From: Heligmosomoides polygyrus polygyrus
Taxonomy: Eukaryota > Nematoda > Chromadorea > Rhabditida > Heligmosomidae
Reading direction: 5' to 3'
Assembly (NCBI GenBank): GCA_947396885.1
Contig: OX377204.1
Span: 52,997,139-53,061,138, forward strand
DNA: 64,000 bases
Part shown: piece by piece, positions 44,701 through 51,948 of the stretch
Layout of the letters: the number at the start of each line of letters is the position of its first letter
Position numbering within the stretch: position 1 is the stretch's first letter
The notes under the pieces: generated by a model
Seen by the model: the letters and a program-made list of their open reading frames with translations, nothing else
Databases searched by the model: none
What the model was told of the DNA's origin: nothing
Program-made: the position numbers and the translations under genes

Positions 44701-45391
44701 CAACGATCGATAAATACATACTACGCTGGACAAGGGATGTTCTCATACAGTAAGTCTCCTGGCTTCGAAAGAAACCAAACTTGCCTTGCCTACAATTCCC
44801 ACCATAGGGATTGGGAAAATGCCGCGGACATCGCGTTCTTTTTGTTCTTCTGCTGTAGCCGCCTTGGTTTTCGTTCTTTTTGAAAAATTCGCATATAACA
44901 TCGTGATCCCTCGAGGAAATCTACCCACTGCTTTCAAGACATTTCTCGCCATCTAATTTTTGATCGCTATTTTTGAAAACGCCAGGGGATACAAATTATC
45001 AAGGGACGTCTGCACTAATTGCGCTCAATGGACATTTAAGTTGCAAATTGCTTCAAGTTCATTATAAGATTTCTAGTTATTACCATACGATAGCCCACAA
45101 TGAAGAGCATCCGATAACATAAGTGCGTACAGTTTCACATCTCGTAGTTACCTAGTTATGATGAACTTTTTGCGGAGAACCGCAAATAGGTCTATCTCCT
45201 CCATGAATTCGCCAGTGGCGTCTCTGGACATTCCGTCAGCTAATAATTCAGAATGCTCGATCTCACCTAGCATGTGCCCCACATGATCAATGAAGGACAG
45301 CCGATCGTTGCAGAAGTCCAGTTGTACCCTACTTCTCGTCGAAGATGTAGAACTAGACACATTAATGATGACGGGCAAGTATTCGCTGACC
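22757..45391 (-). CDS. prx-6: Peroxin-6 (PEX6), double-AAA ATPase; split gene, N-terminus incomplete
   Basis: With PEX1, PEX6 forms the peroxisomal AAA motor that pulls the import receptor PEX5 out of the membrane for reuse (family knowledge). Exons read on minus, 5' to 3': up to 45391 (start unresolved), 45352-45152, 44638-44391, 41358-41257, 33059-32977, 32721-32581, 32503-32354, 32294-32138, 32088-31993, 31793-31685, 30809-30687, 30627-30513, 23040-22957, 22861-22757 (TAA). All junctions are GT..AG and the phases agree throughout. D1: GASGSGKR, with R where T/S is usual, and Walker B position LTSVDVLG without DE, so D1 is degenerate. D2: [11 protein letters not shown], Walker [28 protein letters not shown], Walker [24 protein letters not shown], then MTSGRFDK. 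C-terminal helix: [15 protein letters not shown]. About 595 residues are recovered, so N-terminal exons are missing. Introns of 3.0, 7.5 and 8.2 kb are packed with transposons; the others shown are 38-875 bp. Identity is secure; the two most 5' exons are less so. Confidence 0.85.
23160..24235 (+). mobile_element. RTE-type non-LTR retrotransposon, 5' part (decayed)
   Basis: From 23602 the frame reads [15 protein letters not shown] and [11 protein letters not shown], the start of the apurinic-type endonuclease domain of RTE-clade retrotransposons. After a deletion near 23740-23880, the linker before the reverse transcriptase continues ([20 protein letters not shown]) with stops and frameshifts. 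The region 23160-23600 looks like its 5' untranslated part. It sits in a PEX6 intron, opposite in strand to the gene. Confidence 0.7.
24236..24829. other. PEX6 intron, no gene seen
   Basis: Non-coding by inspection; only short open frames without recognisable motifs. Confidence 0.4.
24830..25182. repeat. GACGTC-rich dispersed repeat, copy A
   Basis: Shares GTAATTCGA.GTCCG, an A-rich stretch, CTTCTGAGCGCGTTTTCTAC and a run of GTCGNCGACGTC-like steps ending TGCTGAGCTCTCGGCGAC with 54540-54900, and the GC-rich core with 53070-53215. The plus-strand frame over it (24817-25182) is most likely an accident of the 3-bp periodicity. Confidence 0.6.
25183..25950 (+). mobile_element. RTE retrotransposon, 3' part (decayed)
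   Basis: Encodes, across several frames, the end of the reverse transcriptase and the C-terminal tail: [64 protein letters not shown] and [13 protein letters not shown]. It ends with two GATACAG steps, the short-tandem 3' tail usual for RTE. Many stops and frameshifts are present. Confidence 0.75.
25951..26680. other. PEX6 intron, no gene seen
   Basis: Unique-looking non-coding DNA with small direct repeats (GTCGAGATCT near 26157-26176). Open frames at 26190-26441 and 26429-26695 show no known motif. Confidence 0.35.
26681..26755. repeat. (AT)n microsatellite
   Basis: About 75 bp of nearly pure AT dinucleotides with one TAAT interruption. Confidence 0.97.
27487..27960 (+). mobile_element. 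RTE retrotransposon fragment (linker to N-terminal RT)
   Basis: Frames 27564-27827 and 27604-27870 give [39 protein letters not shown] and [19 protein letters not shown] in succession, with frameshifts. Family resemblance only. Confidence 0.65.
28240..28352. repeat. (AAAT)n-rich tract
   Basis: Imperfect AAAT/AAATA repeats over about 110 bp. Confidence 0.9.
29291..30329. mobile_element. Long-inverted-repeat element 3
   Basis: Right end reads CAAGGAAAGGTTCCC from 30329 inwards on minus, followed outside by TTA. The left end near 29291 is more decayed (AAGAAAATGTTCC) and its flank is TCA. Arms of about 370 bp match from AGGTGAGCT through GGATGTAGGGC to ACTAGCACATA. A tRNA-like stretch on minus near 30070-30145 has GTGGCGCAGTTGG and GAGTTCGAGTCC; its degenerate mate is near 29470-29545. 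The plus-strand frame 29385-29810 crosses the left arm and the loop and is not credible as a gene. Confidence 0.6.
30513..33059 (-). CDS. prx-6: PEX6 exon cluster: end of D1 and most of D2
   Basis: Eight exons. Introns are 255, 77, 59, 49, 199, 875 and 59 bp. Codon phases run 1-0-0-0-1-1-2-2-0. GAPK joins [11 protein letters not shown] across the 59-bp intron 32295-32353 whose acceptor is TTTGAG; that splice gives the family's expected GAPK-IP junction, while the nearer AG at 32305-32306 would shift the frame. The first residue of the usual LRPGR signature in the second region of homology is T here (MTSGR), so one of the two expected arginine-finger residues appears absent. Confidence 0.85.
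33133..34392 (-). mobile_element. mariner element 1, full length but broken
   Basis: 1260 bp bounded by TA dinucleotides (33131-33132 and 34393-34394). Inverted ends begin TTAGGTTGGAAAAAAAGTCT. It is inserted in the large PEX6 intron, 73 bp upstream of an exon. The length and TA target are those of mariner/Tc1 elements. Confidence 0.92.
33297..34321 (-). pseudogene. mariner transposase pseudogene
   Basis: The reading frame shifts at least three times between 34321 and 33297. N-terminal DNA-binding part: [15 protein letters not shown] and [17 protein letters not shown]. Catalytic core: [20 protein letters not shown] then YSPDLGPPE. The first catalytic D of the usual TGDE block is E (TGEESW) and the third, at the PSD position, is also E (PPE), so two of three catalytic aspartates are changed in addition to the frameshifts. 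Confidence 0.85.
34455..34700 (-). mobile_element. tRNA-derived SINE family A, 5'-truncated copy
   Basis: Matches the full copy at 48956-49249 over GATGCGCC..GCATTCTACTTCTAC, ATACAATGACTTGCGGTGG, GATGAACAA.TCAGCGC and GATGGAAGGCTTGGTTGG. The B-box region survives; the A-box end is lost. Confidence 0.75.
34991..35579. mobile_element. hAT element fragment (right-end piece, family 1)
   Basis: From GGGGTGGGCGGAATTTCTG to AAAGCCTTTGAC it matches the end of the element at 57495-60107 nearly base for base for about 585 bp, then stops abruptly. No terminal repeat at the other side, so it is a truncated copy. Confidence 0.88.
35630..35830 (-). mobile_element. tRNA-derived SINE family B, copy 1
   Basis: On minus, 35778-35705 resembles a tRNA with B box GGGTTCGAGTCCCG and an A-box-like GATGGTGTAAAGGCGG, followed by TCGATCGCAACAAAACATAG. 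A second copy in opposite orientation lies at 35950-36120. Confidence 0.65.
35950..36120 (+). mobile_element. tRNA-derived SINE family B, copy 2
   Basis: Shares GAGCATT..CGCC.GGTC..AGGGAGGT.CGGGTTC and GTCTTGATCGCAACAAAACA with copy 1, in inverted orientation about 120 bp away. Confidence 0.6.
36121..36656. other. AT-rich intron DNA, no gene seen
   Basis: Non-coding by inspection. Confidence 0.4.
36657..37093 (-). pseudogene. Unidentified reading frame split by a 62-bp tandem duplication
   Basis: From ATG at 37093 the frame is S/P-rich ([17 protein letters not shown] onward) and stops inside the second copy of a 62-bp direct repeat. Without the extra copy it would run on into the frame ending TKRTLPN at 36657, about 125 residues in all. 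No family recognised. It lies in the 8.2-kb PEX6 intron on the same strand. Confidence 0.35.
36824..36947. repeat. 62-bp direct tandem duplication
   Basis: Two units, 36824-36885 and 36886-36947, nearly identical (GCGTTGAAAAAACCATACTC start). 62 is not a multiple of three. Confidence 0.95.
37094..37730. other. Intron DNA, no gene seen
   Basis: Contains a C11-C12 run at about 37608-37620; otherwise featureless. Confidence 0.4.
38345..39645 (+). mobile_element. RTE fragment nested in hAT copy 1
   Basis: Encodes [12 protein letters not shown], the reverse-transcriptase stretch [40 protein letters not shown], then [15 protein letters not shown] and [20 protein letters not shown], in several frames. 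Both ends are truncated and the catalytic FADD region is damaged. Confidence 0.85.
39693..39887 (+). pseudogene. Possible hAT transposase remnant
   Basis: Open for 64 residues ([19 protein letters not shown], then [18 protein letters not shown]). The QP.TI.N style is reminiscent of the N-terminal part of hAT transposases. The identical frame occurs in copy 2 at 57969-58163. Confidence 0.35.
40240..41256. other. PEX6 intron with a GC-rich hairpin
   Basis: At 40424-40499, CACACTTCTGCAGCG..GCCGCT is followed by its near-complement AGCGGCGTTGTGCAGAAGTG, a strong hairpin. Related but diverged sequence occurs at 52915-53030. The 148-residue minus frame at 40658-41104 has no recognised motif and may be chance. 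Confidence 0.5.
41257..41358 (-). CDS. prx-6: PEX6 exon (D1, degenerate Walker B)
   Basis: 102 bp. Acceptor TTTTCAAG, donor GTGAGTCC. It completes the AAAG phase-1 codon of the previous exon as A and encodes APDVKVPG then [16 protein letters not shown]. It lies between two transposon-filled introns and has no neighbouring exon within 3 kb. Confidence 0.75.
42640..42860 (-). pseudogene. hAT transposase C-terminal dimerisation remnant
   Basis: Minus frames read [20 protein letters not shown] and [12 protein letters not shown]. This fits the P..S...ER.FS pattern and the following helix of the hAT dimerisation domain. Only this part remains. Confidence 0.7.
42867..43139 (-). mobile_element. tRNA-derived SINE family A, copy 2
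   Basis: On minus it starts CGCGTGTAGCGCAATCGGAG (A box) and runs to a GGATAAGG-type tail. AATGCATT lies on both sides (42859-42866 and 43140-43147), within a longer imperfect duplication of about 16 bp. Inserted in the family-2 hAT element. Confidence 0.8.
43901..44390. other. PEX6 intron, no gene seen
   Basis: Plus frame 43907-44122 has no known motif; no recognisable repeat. Confidence 0.35.
44391..44638 (-). CDS. prx-6: PEX6 exon (D1 Walker A)
   Basis: 248 bp, donor GTGAGC. It encodes [14 protein letters not shown] through [13 protein letters not shown] and on to [11 protein letters not shown]. The acceptor GCAGAGCAG keeps phase with the upstream exon; an alternative acceptor at 44569 (CTACTTCAG) would make a 178-bp exon. 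Confidence 0.7.
44743..44952 (-). CDS. Unidentified 69-residue frame in a PEX6 intron
   Basis: Basic frame beginning [15 protein letters not shown] and including [18 protein letters not shown]. Could be an alternative exon or chance. No splice fit with the flanking PEX6 exons was found. Confidence 0.2.
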   Translation of the reverse strand: MARNVLKAVGRFPRGITMLYANFSKRTKTKAATAEEQKERDVRGIFPIPMVGIVGKASLVSFEARRLTV

Positions 45392-45473
45392 TACTGTAGT
45401 CCCAGCAGGTCAGCAAATATAGGTCATGGTCGTATTCTAGCGTATCGCTAGACGGCGGCACTTTGGTCGCGAA
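45152..45473 (-). CDS. prx-6: PEX6 candidate N-terminal exons
   Basis: Exon 45352-45152 (201 bp) encodes a segment including [20 protein letters not shown] and ends FIITR with donor AG|GTAACT. A 38-bp intron (45353-45390) joins it to an exon reading PPSSDTLEYDHDLYLLTC; its 5' border, near 45473, is uncertain. Assignment rests on strand, phase continuity and position, since the PEX6 N-terminal domain is poorly conserved. Confidence 0.45.
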
Positions 45474-45796
45474 ACTCCTTCGATAAGACGGCCAATTAAA
45501 AAATGTTAAATATATAGAGATTTTTTTTATTGAAAATAGATATCAGGATAGAGCAAAGATATCCTTCAAAAACTGACCACGATGCGCCGTGACAGGAGTG
45601 TACGCTCCCCTGAGCATGCTGATAACATTCATCATCATCGTTATTTTTTGATATTTTCACCGTTAGAGGGCGATAAGCGTTTGATGAATCTGGCCCCAGT
45701 ATGCAACGCTGCTAATTCATAACATTATTTGTGAAATGTACATGTATTAGCTTGATGCTCCTGAAAAGATCAATCCAGGGAAATAGCGACTATGAA
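45474..45796. other. AT-rich spacer, no gene seen
   Basis: Between the proposed PEX6 N-terminal exons and mariner 2. Confidence 0.4.
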
Positions 45797-46600
45797 TTAG
45801 GCTGGCCGGAAAGTCTTGAAACAAAATTTTGCAAACTTCGGAATTTTCTAAAAAAAAAATCAAAAATTCTGGGTCAGTGAGCATCATGTAGAAGGCTCCA
45901 GAAGCTTCTGCTGCATGAGTATATAACGGCCCGCGATCGTCATTTTGGTGACATGTTGAACATAATTAGCCAACAACAGCTTCGAGTCGTCATTTTCTAC
46001 GAATGGGGCCGAGGCTCCAGTGCAAGCACAACAGTCTCTGATATCACCGACGCATTTGGAGAAGGGACTATAAGCCGCACCACATTGCGACGTTGGTTCA
46101 CTCGCTTTGATTCAGGAAATGTGAACCTCGAAGTCGGAGAGCGCAGTGGACGACGTTCTGCTATCAATGATGATGGGTTGTAGCTCGCTGTCAAATCCAA
46201 TCCAGAAGCAACTAAGCGGGAACTAGCAACAACCCTTGGCTGCACCCACTCCACCATCGAGCTGCATCTCCACGACCTCGGCTATCGAAAAGTTTTCACA
46301 ATATGGATCCCTCACAGACTGACAGAGGCACATAAGCAAGTGCGAATGAACATATGCCATCACTCCTCGCGCTGCGCATCGAAAGGAATTTCTTGGGGAC
46401 CAGGTGAATGGAGATGAGAGCTGGATGGCCCACGATAACAGCGCACGTCATGCCGTCTGGCTCCCATGCGACGCAGAACCACCAGTCCAGCCGGGACCAG
46501 ACCCACACCAACGCAAACATTTACTTTGCATTTGGTGGGATGCGAAAAGGCCAAGCGGAGAAAGAGCTTACTACCTATTTAGGTAGGTAGTATCCCTCAG
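45797..46600 (+). mobile_element. mariner element 2, 3'-truncated
   Basis: Left end TTAGGCTGGCCGGAAAGTCT at 45797. No matching right terminus; similarity ends near 46590 beside GGTAGGTAGTAT. Confidence 0.75.
45953..46586 (+). pseudogene. mariner transposase pseudogene
   Basis: Starts MLNIISQQQLRVVIFYEWGR, the mariner helix-turn-helix region (TTLRRWFTRFDSGN). An in-frame TAG follows DDG at 46181; the frame then continues ELATTLGCTHSTIELHLHDL and, after a frameshift, GDESWMAHDNSARHAVWL (first catalytic D present). It ends before the second catalytic aspartate. Confidence 0.85.
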
Positions 46601-46915
46601 TCAGGATTCGAAGCTTGGTAGCACTGGCTCCGTCAGAAGCGATAATTTGCAGTGATTATTTACATATACACAGTTGTGCACCTTCTTCTTTTTTTCTTCG
46701 ATTCATTTCTCGGGTTGCTTTTTTGGTTAGGAAAACAGCTACATAGGTTGGTTATTTTGCCATCGTCAACAGCTTTCTGACAGTGCAATCCGTTCGAATC
46801 TGAGACGGTCGGCATTTCACCCTTTCTGCATCCAGTGGATTAGAGAGACTAGGACGGGATCGGCGGCGGGTCGCCGGCGGTAGTTACTTGGCTCGCACTT
46901 CGGTGCAATACTCAC

Positions 46916-47015
46916 TGACAATGTGCTAGCAACAAAACAACACCAATCGATCTGTTGGGAGCCGTCCACCAAGCCCACTTCATATGGTTGTGCTATATCT
47001 TCATGTCTAAGATGC
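46916..47015 (-). CDS. Possible upstream coding exon (PEX6 N-terminus or separate gene)
   Basis: A 100-bp open segment with acceptor CGGTTTTAG and strong donor GTGAGT, reading HLRHEDIAQPYEVGLVDGS and on to FVASTLS. It ends in phase 0, which does not directly fit the next proposed PEX6 exon, so a further small exon would be needed. Confidence 0.3.
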
Positions 47016-47840
47016 CTAAAACCGCTGTGCCAGTTTCATTCCAGACAGGAGTTTTTCATCTTCAATCACACACTTCTTAATCTAAGAACGCAGCATTTGA
47101 GAATAATGGAATAAAATTTGCACAAAATACCTCTGCGCGTTTTATCTTAAAATGGTCCAATACTCTTTGCAACACTTTTTAGATCGTAGTGAATTCCTAT
47201 ACGCTTCACTTGCACAATATTTTTATGCTTACCATTAGTTTAGGTGCTGGTTAGATACTTGACAGCATAATTACTATTTACGTGCCTGTAAATCTAAAAG
47301 CAACAAAGTCAAGTTCAGTAAGAGACATCGGTGTCCCGAAAAGCAACTTCGTTAATGAGTAAACAGTTTTTACCCGCTCAACTAATTAAATATGGTAGAA
47401 GGGCGCATGTATCATCCCCAACATCTAGCGCTTCGAGAAACTCGTTACTTACTAACATCTTAGAATATACATAGAAACAGCTAAAAAGGAGGAACCCTTG
47501 CTGTTTTCAATTTTTTACGATTTAAACAGCATAGAGATTTTGCTAACACACCTTTGTAAAGGTTTTTTTTGTTGTTGTAAAATTCATCAAAACAAAAAGG
47601 CCGGCTCAGATAAAGTTAAACAGTGTTTAATCTACAGCGTTTGTTGTCTGTCGAACGTGAAACTCGGCACTCAAGATACCTTCGTGCTTTATAGATTTTT
47701 AGCTAAATCAAGCACTTGAAAAATTTGATTCCTCACATAGTCGTTGTACCTTTCTACCAGCATGGGGAAGCAGGTCATGTCCCTCTAGTTTTGGACGACT
47801 AAATGAAGCACTATTTTGCAATATTACGTCCAAAAAACAA
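47016..47840. other. No gene seen
   Basis: AT-rich. Short frames only (for example 47498-47719 plus) without motifs. Confidence 0.4.
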
Positions 47841-48200
47841 AAAATCAATTACTCCTTCTCAAATAAGTTTTCAGAACAATTTTTAATTTTTTTTTTTCGA
47901 CAAAAGCGGTTTCGTCTGAAAAGCGTCCAGTTTGAGCGTGTACAATACCGCTCAAGTTCTTTGAAGAAAGATGCTTTCCGACGGACAAAGCCACAAAGAA
48001 TCTCAAGAGATCGACCAGTGTTGCTTTTATTACCCCCCCCCCCCAATGGGGTAGTGCACTGCCACTGGGTATCGCACCGAGGTGCGAACCGAGCAGAGGT
48101 CGCCCGCGACTCGGCATCCGAGCACGGGGTTCACGCCAAGTCCAAGTTCCACTCCCAAAACCGGCAGTGTGCGGAGAGGGGGAAGTATCGACCAAATCCT
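47841..48200 (-). repeat. Diverged dispersed repeat with C13 run
   Basis: In the minus sense GTCGGAAAGCATCTTTCTT..CAAAGAACTTGA matches the plus strand at about 50770-50805. A run of C lies at 48035-48047. The minus frame 47845-48195 therefore probably does not represent a gene. Confidence 0.45.
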
Positions 48201-48298
48201 GTCTTAGCCATATTATTAGGTTTTCCGGAAAGTTTTTAGACTGTCAGGAAACAATGTGTAGTTAATAACTTTATTAACAACCACTATCATTCAACAAA

Positions 48299-49488
48299 TT
48301 ATTCACCTTTATGATCTATGATCTGGTAGAGAGCGAATACACCCAGCGAAGAACTCCGGCAAGATGGGTGCAAGATCAGGTGAGTACGGCGGATGGGGTA
48401 CCAGTTCAATTCCGAGTTCCTCCAATTTCTTCTGCGTATTCTTTGCCGTGTGAGGACTGGCGTTATCCATGAGAAGACGAATTTTCCTCCTCTGGAATTG
48501 CGATTACGTAGGATTTCGCTCATTTTCTCCAGCTGAGCGCAGAACACGTTCGAGTCTACCATGGAACCGCTAGGAACCAATTCCCAGAATACTGGGGATG
48601 TCCCACCAGAAGAAAGCAACTCCTTTTTGTCGTAATCGGGACGTTTCGGCTGTGGTTGAGGCAACTCATCGAAGTCCACCCAGTGCCTGCAACGCAACAA
48701 ACTGTCGTAGACGCAATACTTTTCATCCATCGTGACGATCGAGTCGATCCAAGCAAATGTGCGGCTACGGTCGAGGAGAGAAGTGCAGGTTTCAACACGC
48801 TTCCGTTTGTCCTGAGGTTTCAAAGCATGTGTACGACTCGAGGCAACTTCGCGATTTTGCCAGAAGACCGAAGAACATCGTGTACTGTGGACTTACGAGT
48901 ATATGTAAGGTCTGCAAGTTCGCGTACAGAATAATCACTGCGTATGTGGTCGACCGAGGGCGCGTGTAGCACTGTCGGAGGAGGCGCGACTGTCACGTGC
49001 ACCCGATACCAAGTTCCTGGTTCGGATTTCCCGCCCAGGCCAACTAAGCCTTCCATCCCTCCGGGGTCGGTGAATTGGTACCAGACGTGTCTGGGAAGGA
49101 TAAAGCGCTGACTTGTTCATCGGCTGACCACCGCAAGTCATTGTATGGCCAAATACGCATTCATGTCGCCTCCACGACATCCCGTAGAAGTAGAATGCGC
49201 TGGCGCATCCCAGAAGGGATTGAGTAACGCCGTACTTTATCCTTATCCTTATGTGGTCGACCTGTGCGTCGGGAATCCTCGAGCGATTTGTCACCGTTGT
49301 CGAACTTGCGGTACCAATTGAAGCATGTCGCCCGAGAGGGGGCTTGCTCCTTGTCTCCTGTATGAAGCGATAGGCCTCGTTCGCGGATCGGCCGGAACGG
49401 TACTGTAGAAGGAAGCTGATCGGCAGGTCATCTTCTTGTCGTCCGTCGCGAAGGCGCCACCGGGAACAGGAGACGATATGTCGCCCAT
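48299..49488 (-). pseudogene. mariner transposase pseudogene
   Basis: N-terminal part near 49488-49291, then the SINE, then DHIRSDYSVRELADLTYTRK (helix-turn-helix), TMDEKYCVYDS (first catalytic D), and in another frame MDNASPHTAK and YSPDLAP. The H of HDN is M and the region of the third D is deleted. Several frameshifts. Confidence 0.82.
48956..49249 (+). mobile_element. tRNA-derived SINE family A, full-length copy
   Basis: Perfect 13-bp target duplication TATGTGGTCGACC at 48943-48955 and 49250-49262. Pol III A box in GTGTAGCACTGTCGGAG and B box GGTTCGGATTTCC, then a tRNA-unrelated body and a short TTATCC-repeat tail. This copy defines the family. Confidence 0.88.
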
Positions 49489-49623
49489 GCTGCTGCTAGT
49501 TACATATACAGGACGTGAAACACAAATTTTCTAAGTCCGGCCCTCTCACAACTTCAGCCGACAAGGATACGTTGTTTTGAATCTTACCATGCAATTTGTC
49601 TAAAAACTTTCCGGACAATCTAA

Positions 49624-49988
49624 TATATTGCCGGAAAGCTGTTGACACGGCCAAAGTCGCTAGCCAATCCATTTTCTCATTCAAGAACAACCAGAGGGGT
49701 AAGTGGGAGAAAACGAGAAAAAATACTAAATTTGAGTAGCAATAGAGGCCACGAAATGGTAGCTTTAGAGAATGCCCATCTTATCTGCTGCTACCTTTGG
49801 AATACTAACCATACTAGCGTCCAATTAAAAAAGTTGGAGCGCTTTCACTGCTTTATATACATCGTACAACGAAATATAATGTATGATATCCTACTATATA
49901 TAAAAGAGTAAGCGGTTGTGTCTGTCCGTCCGTCTGTCCATCTGGCCTTTCGTAAACGTCGAGTGGTAGCCATCCTGGTTCAAGCGAG
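49624..49988. other. No gene seen; TATATA and GTCC/GTCT-rich lead-in
   Basis: ACTATATATAAAAGAG followed by CTGTCCGTCCGTCTGTCC at about 49893-49940 precedes the minisatellite; this combination is often seen at non-autonomous transposon ends, but no termini could be fixed. Confidence 0.4.
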
Positions 49989-50170
49989 GTGCCACCTACG
50001 TCGTGTTGAGAGGGGTCAGAAGACGTGTCGCCGATGTCACGCAAAGGGCGTCCGAGTTTCGAACATGTGTCACCGACGTCGTGAAAGCGAACGTCCGAGT
50101 TCAGAAGAGGTGTCACCGACGTCGTTCAACAGGCGTCTGGGTCCAGAAGACATGTCACCAATGACATGGA
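49989..50170. repeat. 42-bp minisatellite (about 4.5 units)
   Basis: Units begin GTGTCACCGACGTCGT at 49989, 50025, 50067, 50110 and 50152, so the period is 42-43 after a shorter first unit. Confidence 0.85.
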
Positions 50171-51009
50171 GTAAAGAACGTCCTGGTAATATAATATTTT
50201 ACATTATTTTGTATAATATTAAATACTATGATGGGAAGATTCTTTGAAGCGGACGGAAAACTGCGTTTTTGAGGACATATTAGAGAGGTCGCTTTTAAAC
50301 TCCTAAAACTCTTTTATCGGTTGAGAAAGGTGTTTTTCTCAGCTAACTGATTGTCAGTAGATGCTTGCAGGGGAGAGCATGCTTAGTGAGAAAGGACATC
50401 CTAAAGGTGGGCATTGCGAGCAATTGGATTAAATATGCGATCAGATTAAAATCACCCAACTTAAATAGTGTTTAGTGTTAGTATGATATCTACAGCAAGC
50501 TGAGTTCATATCCTTTGAGAGAAACAGAAAATTCCGGATTTCGCTGAAATCGGCTGGAGGTAGTGGCCAGTGGCACTTTTGGAGAGGTCGTAAATCAAAA
50601 GGGCCCTCCAGACAAAAATGGTCCATAAATAGGTCATAGATTGTCGAACTGAGCGCCGCTTGAAAGCATTGAATAGCAGTGAAGAGGCGATTCGAGTGGT
50701 GTAAGCTGGAAGCCACAGGAGTAGAATTAAAGGTAGCTATGGCAAAGCGACGCTTTGTGACGGATTAAATCGTCGGAAAGCGTCTTTCTTTCAAAGAATT
50801 TGAACGATATTGTATGTACCGGCAATCTCAAGCCCTCCTTAAGCCCTCATTTTAACCTGAACTAGGTGCTGCACCACTCTGACTGGAGGACTCTCCTTGC
50901 GGCTTTCACCTGCTCTCCGGTGGACTACTATGAAATGTGGTATTTGGCATTGAAGCCTGTAAAGTAGAAGCCACAAGTGATCTGATAACTTTATCTCAAT
51001 TCCACCCTT
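50171..51009. other. No gene seen
   Basis: Contains the diverged match to 47.9-48.05 kb near 50770-50805; otherwise unique non-coding. Confidence 0.4.
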
Positions 51010-51464
51010 TCAGACTGGATGAAGAGTGATCTCGGCGGAACTTCGGCCGACCAATTCCTTATAGAGCCCACCGAAGACATCAAGCTGTTAGCACTTCATG
51101 ATGGCAAGGGACGCTGAAAGTGGAACACGACAACCACCGCGCTTCTGACGCTTCGGCTTAATTAAATTATTCGCTTCGCTCACAAGCTTTTTACGCTCTC
51201 AGAAATGTTGCCATAATTGTTACACAATGTTTTGTAAAGTTCAGAAGTGGTCTCACTTCAGTAAGAGACAGATGGGAGGATATGGAAACTCACTGCCTCG
51301 TGGGCCAGGCAAACATTCCGCATCCGCTCCACGAGCGCATCCATGGATGGCGGAATCACAGGCGCCTTCGCTCGAGCTGCATATGGCAAGTAGTCGTTTA
51401 CACTGGCGATCTGGTAGATGGTCGTCGTCACATCAGCGACGCACGGCGAATCGTCGCAGAAGAC
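51010..51464 (-). CDS. 3' end of an unidentified protein-coding gene (two exons)
   Basis: Exon 51464-51294 (171 bp, acceptor GTTGCAG, donor GTGAGT) reads VFCDDSPCVADVTTTIYQIA, then NDYLPYAARAKAPVIPPSM and RMRNVCLAHEA. Exon 51084-51010 (75 bp, acceptor GCTAACAG) reads LDVFGGLYKELVGRSSAEIT then LHPV and TGA. Both are phase 0 and the intron is 209 bp. The protein looks genuine (mixed helix-type composition, no low complexity), but I do not recognise the family. It is upstream of PEX6 on the same strand; upstream exons were not found. Confidence 0.6.
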
Positions 51465-51621
51465 CTGCAACTATGGCTGCTGCAATGACGTCTATGGGGC
51501 AACAGACTGCGACAGAGACTGTATCGCGTCCAAATCACGCCTCAGTTTTCACGAATAGCACTGTGGACTAACATCCACTCCGTAGCTTCCTCTGGGGTAC
51601 AGGAGGTTCCACATAGCAAAT

Positions 51622-51948
51622 TTATCTTCTACCCGCTGCGTGTGGCTCCTTCTGTGCTAGGCGTTGGCAGAAGGGGTGATGTGTTAGCAGACCGCATCCT
51701 GCAGTTTGGCTTTCCCAAACTTTCTGCCCTGCATAAAAAACCTGTTCATAAGTGGCGAGCTCGACTAAGAATTCTATGCCGGGTCGAGGAGGAGAAGAGG
51801 ATCCGGAAACGCTTAAGTGGTTAGGCGTGGAAAGCAGACTGCGACTCCGCCGTGAAGCTCTCCAAGGACGCTGCACTGGAAGGGGCATCATTGCTATCAC
51901 AAGCGGAATATTTTGAAAAGAAGGCCCTTCGTCGGGTATAAAACACAA
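51622..51948. other. Overlapping open frames on both strands, unresolved
   Basis: Minus 51948-51622 is open for 108 residues (GIEFLVELATYEQVFYAGQK). On plus, 51642-51824 reads GRRGDVLADRILQFGFPKLS and a second frame reads EEDPETLKWLGVESRLRL to GIIAITSGIF before a stop near 51916. Either strand could hold a decayed or real exon. Confidence 0.25.

Larger units (their letters stand above)
48216..49623 (-). mobile_element. mariner element 3, with a SINE inserted
   Basis: TA on both sides (48214-48215 and 49624-49625). Ends TTAGGTTTTCCGGAAAGTTT and TTAGATTGTCCGGAAAGTTT. Without the 294-bp SINE and its duplicated target it would be about 1.1 kb. Confidence 0.9.

Noticed and set aside
47845..48195. 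116-residue minus-strand frame
   Set aside because: Part of it is a dispersed repeat also present near 50.77 kb, and it crosses a homopolymer run.
49918..50247. 109-residue plus-strand frame
   Set aside because: Runs through the 42-bp minisatellite; period 42 keeps it open by chance.
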